64,000 nt of DNA. Origin: Epiperipatus broadwayi. Lineage: Eukaryota; Onychophora; Udeonychophora; Euonychophora; Peripatidae. The DNA lies in the NCBI GenBank assembly GCA_028023455.1, contig JAQFVV010012394.1, forward strand, positions 24,935,053 through 24,999,052. The letters are read 5' to 3'. The translations under genes and the position numbers were made by a program. Below, in pieces: positions 57,734-64,000 of the stretch (position 1 is the stretch's first letter; each line of letters starts with the position of its first letter). The notes beneath the pieces were generated by a model. It saw nothing but the letters and a program-made list of their open reading frames with translations, made no database searches and had not been told where the DNA came from.

Positions 57734-59872
57734 CAAAAATCTTTACCATCGAATTAATGTGACGCTGCAAATTAATCACTTTGAAGGTTGCAAATTGAAG
57801 CTTATGCTATGGGATATGATATTTAATGGTTAATATGTGTATTTACCCTTTCAGATATTAATTAGTTTTTTTTTTTTTTTGGTTTTGTTAAGGATTTTAT
57901 AAATTATATATACTTTTGTTTAGAATTATTACAGAATATTAGAAAAAAATTAAAGTAATATTTTTATGCATTTAATGAAATGCACTTATTTTACCAACTT
58001 TTTCAAGTTGTTATTTTGTGTGTTTATGTTTAAAAGAGTTCAAAGGTCGTACATGCTTTTTTAAAATTGATGGATGAAAAGATATATTTAATCTTCAAAT
58101 AAATTTACAATTGTATATTAAAAAAATTGTATAAAAGTTGATAATCTCATGTTTGATAAGTGATTGTCAAAGTTTAATTGATCAACTGCGATAATATACA
58201 AATATTTTAAGATTTCATTGTATGAAAAAATTCACTTTTAATTTGTAATATTTTCAGTTAAAAAAAATTATAAAAAATTATTAATAATGTTGTATAATCT
58301 TGTTTTGACATATTTATTATTTTACAAGATTTGTATATGCCATGAGATTTATTGCAAAATTTTCTTCCATCAGAAAATACATAAAAATTTATATCTATGA
58401 TTGTAGTACGTTTAAATTAAACTTCGGTCAGTAATGGTATTGTATTATAAATAATATAGGTTCAAATAATAATGAACAAATAATTTTTTTAATATGTTCA
58501 AATAAATTGTAAATTAATAACTTCATTGAATAATTTTTTTTTAGTAATCCTTAGCAATGTAGTGTGTACAAATAATACTTTTAAAACTTTCTAATCTTGT
58601 TAAAAGTTAAATTATTGAATGGCTTAACTCATGACTTCAAAAGGATTTTGAATACTGGAACTTAGCTACGATCCATGAAATTTTGAACTTATCATTTGGT
58701 AACTATCACTGCCCAAGACCATTTATTTATTTACTGAAACATCAGAAATATAAAATAAATATTAGGTGCTTAATATCTACAAATAATTATGTGGTTAGTT
58801 TCATAGCAGATTATATAATATCAAAAGATGGCTGAACCCAACACCATTCAATCAACCAATCAGATTGGTGCAGTCCATTTCACATTTGCTACTCTGATAT
58901 TGTGATAAATTGCTTAGGGTAATATAAATAATTTATCAAAGGATTATTTTTTAAAAAATGAACAATCTGAGAATTCTTTCCTGCAAAAGGTCTAGTTTTA
59001 AAGTGACATCTACTTGCTCAATGGTAATTTATTGTAATGGTCATGCTTTTAAATTCTGCAATAAATATGTTTTTAATTTTATACTTATCATTATTAATCA
59101 CATTAACCCAGGCAATGCTTAAAAATTGACTAATAAAATAACAGCAATCTGTTGTTAAGGCAATAATACTCAGATTTTAAATAGACCTTCAAGTGACAGT
59201 GAGTGATTTAAACAGATTATGATTAAAACTGCCTAGAAGTTTTAAATAAACTTCATTCAATTGGCTAGGATAATCTGGGTGAAGGTGGATTAATAAATAA
59301 TTAATTGGCTAGGATAATCTGTGTGAAGGTAGATTAATAAATAATTATTTTTACAGTCTTTAAAAAAATTACTACTCGATGCTTTAAATATAATAAACCA
59401 TAAGTATCCATCACTAATTGATAAACCACATTATACTTAAAATTATCCAATAGAATATTGGCAATTTATTATCAAGTAAAGAAATATATATATTTTAAGA
59501 TTATGCATTTTACCATTGTATCATTATTTTATCAATCTAGTGCTAGGGTATATTTAATTTGTAACTAGTGAAAATGTTATAAATGCATTCATTCATGAGT
59601 GAACTAAAAAAGCTGCAATTCTCTAACACTGATATTCACTTGACAGTGGGATTAGTCCTATAACAGATATTTTGATATGATATTGTAAATAGTCAAATTT
59701 TTGTGATTGTCTGTTTTTTAAAAATATTTATTACAAATTATGTTGCATGTAGCAGTGTGAGTAATCAAGTCACAATAAAAAGACAATATCTGTAGGCCTA
59801 TATGATTTAGAACCCATTAACTCAAAAATTACTTTCACATGTTGGTTTTTCACTGATGTAATTTCAAATAAA
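57734..59872 (+). other. Intronic AT-rich DNA with one short tandem duplication
   Basis: Two copies of a 44-base unit starting TTGGCTAGGATAATCTG at 59261 and 59305. No exon, RNA or element otherwise supported. Confidence 0.5.
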
Positions 59873-60018
59873 CATCACATGATCTCCATTCTTTATGTTT
59901 TCACAAGCTGTTAACACAGAGGCAAAACTCTTCATATATTAGTGCTATTCAGTGCAAGCTATAATAATCACTGAATTCAAGAAGGTTTGTGCTTAAAATC
60001 CCCATCTAATGCCTACTC

Positions 60019-60077
60019 ATCCAATATCCCTAGACTAGTTTTTAGTTTATGGTTTTCATCAGTGAGGAGCCTTCAAT
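60019..60077 (-). ncRNA. Family A hammerhead with a mutated second box
   Basis: CTGATGA is intact on the minus strand, but GAAA reads AAAA and stem II is A/T-rich. Stem I is partly kept. Confidence 0.6.
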
Positions 60078-60442
60078 TTGAGAGCACTGCATCTAGATCT
60101 TAGGATCTAAGGCAACCCTTCAGCAGCAACCTTTTATGTTTTTAGTTAACTATAAAGCTTTGATTCCCAAAATGAAAACACAATAATGTTTTCAATTCAA
60201 ACCCATTTGCTTTTATAATCATATATATCTGAACTCAGTTCAACACCTATACATTTTGGACTCTTTGGTTCTTTACTAATCACAGCCACAATAATCCTTT
60301 TGGGCAGGATTGGTATGATCTTGAATTGAAAACATTATTATATTTTCATTTTGAACTCGAAGCTTTATAGTTAACTGAAAAGATAAAATGTGGCTTTTGG
60401 AGAGTTGCATTAGATCCTAAGGTCTAGGTGTAGTGCTCTTGG

Positions 60443-60501
60443 ATCCAAGGTTCCTCACTGATGAAAGCCACAAGCTAGAAACTAGTCTGGGGATATTGGA
60501 T
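60443..60501 (+). ncRNA. Family A hammerhead ribozyme, intact
   Basis: ATCCAA (60443-60448) with TTGGAT (60496-60501); CCTCA (60453-60457) with TGGGG (60488-60492); CTGATGA (60458-60464); stem II AGC/GCT with loop CACAA, where the copy at 40886 has GGC/GCC; GAAA (60478-60481); CTAGTC with cleavage predicted at 60487/60488. The paired change in stem II relative to 40886 (G-C to A-T) supports selection for pairing at some time in the family's history. Confidence 0.85.
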
Positions 60502-60894
60502 GAGTAGGTACTAGATGGGGATTTTATACACAATCATTTTTGCATCCATTGATTATTATGGCTTGCATTGAGTGACATTATTGTATGAAGAGTTTTACCT
60601 CTGTGGTAACAGCTTGTGTAAGTATAATGAATGGTGATCATATGATGTTTATTGGTTTAATACTAATCTTTCCCAATAGGATTATGGTAGCAGTGGTTAT
60701 TAAAGAGCCAAAGACACCAAAATGTATAGATGCTGAACTGAGTTCAGATATATATGATTATATAAGCAAATGAGCTTGAATTGAAAACATTATTGTTGCA
60801 TTTTGGATTCAAAGCTTTATAGTTAACTTAAAAGGTGAAAGGGGTGATTACTGGAGAGTTGCATTAGATACTAAAGCCTAGATGTAGTGTTGTC

Positions 60895-60955
60895 AGATAC
60901 AAAGCTCTTCCCTGATGAAAGCCAAAAGATAAAAACTAGTCAGGATATTAGACAA
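60895..60955 (+). ncRNA. Decayed family A hammerhead motif
   Basis: CTGATGA (60912-60918) is present. GAAA reads AAAA, stem II is lost and TGGGG reads AGG. Confidence 0.5.
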
Positions 60956-61055
60956 GTAGGAACTAGAAGGGGATTTTATGGACAAACCTTCTTGCAATCA
61001 TTGATTACTATGACTTGCACTGAGTGGCACTACTGTATGGAGAGTTTTGCCTCTA

Positions 61056-61753
61056 CATATTTTCAAACTCTTAATCTATTAAAATCTTAATTACAGTTCA
61101 GATCTTTTAATCAGAATAATTTGATAAACCAAAAAAATGTCTGTTAAGCAATTTTCAGAAGTATTTAGTTAGCAGCTTGTGTGGAATGAATAATGCTCCA
61201 TATTAGTGCAACAGTGGAGTATCAGACTCTAGATCTTAAGGTTTTTGAATAGATTCCAGTTCTAGCTTTTCCAATGCCGGAACTTCTTACGAACATCCGA
61301 ACAATAAAGCCCTTTGATTCTTTTTTTTTATTTGCTCATATTATTTTTTTGTTATTTTTCATATTTCGAATAACTGTGGTAGTGTTACAAAATCTTCCAG
61401 AAAATTTTAAATAATACAAGATTTGGAAATAAATCCAATTGGACATATCACAATTAAAGATCTCACAATGCTGTAGCTATTTAGAACATGGAGGCATCCA
61501 AAATGTACTTGTAAAAAAGTTATTAGAGGTAGTAATTAAATGTTGGATTATATTTATCAACCAATATTAATTTTTAAATGTTTTTGTGTCTAAATGCGCT
61601 AAAACGCAGGCAATGGTTAAGCAAAATACAAATTGCAGTATTAATTGGCTGAGCGCTTTTGAAAAGTTTTATCTTCTTATAATCATAATAAATGAGTTGT
61701 GTGAGCATGATGGAAAATGTATGCAACAGATATTTAAATACGTGCGAAGTGGA
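61056..61753. other. DNA between family A element and Penelope-like remnant
   Basis: This would be the 3' side of the Penelope-like coding region. I see no ribozyme motif in it and no supported gene. Confidence 0.4.
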
Positions 61754-63010
61754 TTAGAAAATCCATTTTTTGGAGATGGAAATGTGTGCTTCCTTTTGGT
61801 TTATAACATAAGTGTTGTTAGCTGTAAACCATGCTTCTTTGATTTTATGTTTAGAGTCATGGAATTCTATGCATATGATGAAAGCTGAAGACAGTTCAAA
61901 CATATGACCAGTGGACCTTTGGTGTTCTAAAAAGATGGAATTGTATTTGGGTTTATTAAGAACTTTTGTATAAGTAACAGTGCTGAGAGACAAGAATGGA
62001 GAGAGATGCACAGATTTTGCCATGGTAGGGGCATAGGATCTTGTACACTGAGGAATATGATTAGAGGGTAGGCAATCTTTTGAATTATTAATTAATCTAT
62101 TGATTGTAAGGGGGGTATGAAAACTTAGCTTGAAAGAGAGGTTTTAATAAAGTTTTTAGTAAGAGAATGGATGTGTGGAAGGAGAAACCACAGTTTATCA
62201 TCTTTGGGGGAGTTAGTATTTAACTTTTGGCAAAATTGTTTTACCTTTCTTGTAAGATTGTTGTATTTGGATCCTATGTTAGAATATTGTTCGATGTTAG
62301 TTTTGCAAGAGGTTTCAAATTTACATAAATGATAATTACAAAAAAAAAAAATGTTGAATGACATACAAATTTGTATGTGTGGAGAAAGTTTGATTTAGGG
62401 TATATGAAGCCTCTGACTTCCAAAGGTTTTAATACTCATAGTGTAGTTCAGTTCACTTGCAATTCATTGTACACAGATGTCCAAATATTTAAGTTCATTG
62501 TGTGAGTCTTCCCAAGTAATAATGTATGATAGAGAGAAATTTGGCTGGAGATCTGATTGAATATTAATGATGAATGATTCAGGTCCAGTGAGAAATACAT
62601 TGTCAACATAATTATTATAAATAAAGTTGGGAGTGATACTGAAGTATTTAGCAAGGACTTAATCTTTGAAGTGGTTTAAATATATGCTGAATAGGATTTT
62701 GCTGAGCTTCCAGTGGGCCAACCATGTGTCATATGAAAATATTGTTCATTGAATGTGGTAATATTGTCATTGAGACAAGTAAAAAAAATCAGATATAAAG
62801 GTAATGCATATCTGTGGGCAATTGCTTTTTATGAGTTTGATTCTGACAGTATTAATGGGGTATTTCCAATTAATGGAGTCATATAATATAGTAATGTCTA
62901 AAGAAATAATTTTGTATTCTGGTTTTAGCTTGCAGAATTTAATGTGAGCAATGATGTTGGAAGAAGATTTGATGGTGTAAGATCCATATTCGATTTGGTT
63001 CATTAACTAT
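61754..63010 (-). pseudogene. Penelope-like element: reverse transcriptase and GIY-YIG remnant
   Basis: Minus strand, in order: LKPEYKIISLDITILYDSIN (62920-62860), the 'SLDVxSLYTNIP' block of Penelope reverse transcriptases; TTFNEQYFHMTHGWPTGSSA (about 62757-62698), matching 'T.F.F...Y.Q..GxPMGSxxS'; NNYVDNVFL (about 62605), the catalytic YVDD with the last D replaced; NELKYLDI (about 62488); then FETSCKTNIEQYSN and LTRKVKQFCQK (about 62300); and finally HMFELSSAFI, IEFHDSKHKIKEAWF and NTYVINQ (61930-61770), the C-terminal half of the GIY-YIG endonuclease ('KIKEA..I......NR'). Penelope-like elements pair exactly these two domains and carry hammerheads in their terminal repeats. Frameshifts and the lost catalytic D mean it is inactive. 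The N-terminal part was not located. Confidence 0.82.
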
Positions 63011-63282
63011 TGATTGACCATTTTTCCAGTGTTGAAATAATGTGCACCTCCAAAATCAACATAAAGCTGAGGTTTCTTTAGTTTCACATTGCCTGCATTT
63101 TAGCACATTTAAACATATTGCTTGTTTAATGGGGAAGTCTATATTTATTTTATTTTTAAATGTTTTTAGAAAAATGACTTTATTTAAATTTTTCATATAC
63201 ATTCAGGTAATGCATAATTTCACACAACTGAGTATATAACACAATGTTTTGAGTGGTATTGTTCTTTTATCTTCTTTAGATA
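63011..63282. other. Unassigned DNA upstream of the Penelope-like remnant
   Basis: May hold further decayed N-terminal coding sequence of the Penelope-like element, but nothing legible. Confidence 0.35.
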
Positions 63283-63309
63283 TTACTAGTCTAATCAATG
63301 GCAGTACTA

Positions 63310-63372
63310 GCTTAGGAATCAAACCTGGATCTTTAAATTTACAACTTAAGATAATGCTCTAACCAAGTAGCC
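63310..63372 (-). mobile_element. tRNA-like head of a SINE
   Basis: Minus strand: GGCTACTTGGTTAGAGCA (A box) and CCAGGTTTGATTCC (B box) about 40 bases later. Close to a functional polymerase III promoter. Relative of the copy at 35640-35870. The arms do not fold into an intact tRNA, so I treat it as a SINE, not a tRNA gene. Confidence 0.7.
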
Positions 63373-63455
63373 TATTCTGTCAAATTGGTCACAGCATCCC
63401 TTTAAATTCAATATATGTAAATTGTTACATTTTCATTTACCATTGTCAAACTCCC

Positions 63456-63680
63456 TCCACTCACAACTTTGACACCATCTATCTGTGAATCTAAAGATCC
63501 CAGGTTCGAGTCTCATGCAACATCTGAAGAAATAAGGGAAATAATACCACTCAAAACTTTAGGTTATATCCTTCCCTGTGTGCTATTACTAACAGTTGGA
63601 CGTATTTAAAAGAATGTATTTAAAAGTGTAAAATTTTATTTGTGAAGACATTTAACAATTAATATTAGCTGATGGCAACA
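63456..63680 (+). mobile_element. tRNA-derived SINE with complete 3' part
   Basis: The B box CCCAGGTTCGAGTCTC at 63500-63515 is followed by AGGGAAATAATACCACTCAA and GTGCTATTACTAACAGTTGG, the tail shared with 35357-35430 and 37700-37760. Confidence 0.65.
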
Positions 63681-64000
63681 ATCAAACGTGATTGCAATTA
63701 AAAATAATTAGTGAAGAGGGTTGTTAAAATATGTGAGTATATTAATTTGCTTTATTTCATTAATAAGATGTATTGTAAATGAACAAGAATGAAGATTTGG
63801 TCTCTTGAAATATAAGGATGGGTGTGTGTGTGTAATTTTTGTCTTCCTAGTCCAATTTTTATAGACACCATCGATTATATATATAAAAAAAATTAAAGAA
63901 ATTAAATACTTCCAATTATTTCACATAAAGCTGATAAAATAAAAATTCACATTTGGTAGCAATAGCTCTATAAATTTTAATAAACCAATGATCAGCGAAC

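Larger units (their letters stand above)
59873..61055 (+). mobile_element. Family A element: inverted unit plus two tandem units
   Basis: A minus unit (59873-about 60320) is followed by a plus unit (about 60321-60655) and a second plus unit (about 60656-61055). The plus units are offset by about 454 bases (TTTATAGTTAACT at 60367 and 60821). Each unit contains a hammerhead: minus at 60019, plus at 60443 and plus at 60895. Largest family A insertion in the window; no clear target duplication. It lies 700 bases from the Penelope-like remnant at 61754. Confidence 0.85.

Noticed and set aside
63310-63372. tRNA gene on the minus strand
   Set aside because: A and B boxes are present but acceptor and anticodon arms do not pair, and a related copy exists at 35640; a SINE head fits better.

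Overview
The window is metazoan nuclear DNA, very AT-rich, gene-poor and repeat-dense. The evidence is intron structure with consensus splice sites, APE-type LINEs of the RTE and jockey/CR1 kinds, piggyBac and Penelope-like remnants, tRNA-derived SINEs, and one exon of an animal Ras-family GTPase. The base composition and repeat content suggest an invertebrate, but I cannot name the phylum from the sequence alone.

Layout. 1-9.6 kb: three old copies of one RTE-like LINE, the second broken by a hammerhead-bearing foldback element. 9.6-14.9 kb: unassigned AT-rich DNA with nested foldback elements. 14.9-21.0 kb: a LINE copy split by a full-length 3.3 kb sister copy with 11-bp target duplications. 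22.2-22.6 kb: a piggyBac transposase remnant. 25.7-29.5 kb: a 1.4/1.75 kb duplication whose copies differ mainly by tiny indels. 32.5-37.9 kb: foldback elements and SINEs. 38.6-39.2 kb: a 620-bp palindrome. 40-43.6 kb: foldback element plus jockey/CR1-like LINE remnants. 43.6-45.8 kb: a large ATT microsatellite and a 1.85 kb terminal-inverted-repeat element. 47-51.6 kb: LINE scraps and two more foldback elements. 52.4 kb: the only convincing host gene segment, first exon of a Ric/Rit-type small GTPase, with the rest of the window probably in its first intron. 55-61 kb: more hammerhead repeats. 61.7-63.0 kb: a Penelope-like reverse transcriptase plus GIY-YIG remnant. 63.3-63.7 kb: SINEs.

The main discovery is that the abundant 400-480 bp repeats carry hammerhead self-cleaving ribozyme motifs. 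Three families (here A, B, C) each show both catalytic boxes, a stem II hairpin, a minimal stem III and a two-part stem I whose strands still pair. A fourth family (D) is more tentative. Families A and B are built as tandem units plus an inverted partial unit. Several copies have 11-14 bp target duplications and are truncated at one end, which points to target-primed retrotransposition rather than cut-and-paste. This matches what is known of Penelope-like elements and their small non-autonomous retrozyme derivatives, and a Penelope-like remnant lies in the same window.

A second story is the RTE-like LINE. Three of four copies share an 8-base deletion just after the FADD catalytic box that breaks the reading frame, yet one of them is a full-length insertion with an intact target duplication. 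That subfamily may have spread in trans or may use frameshifting.
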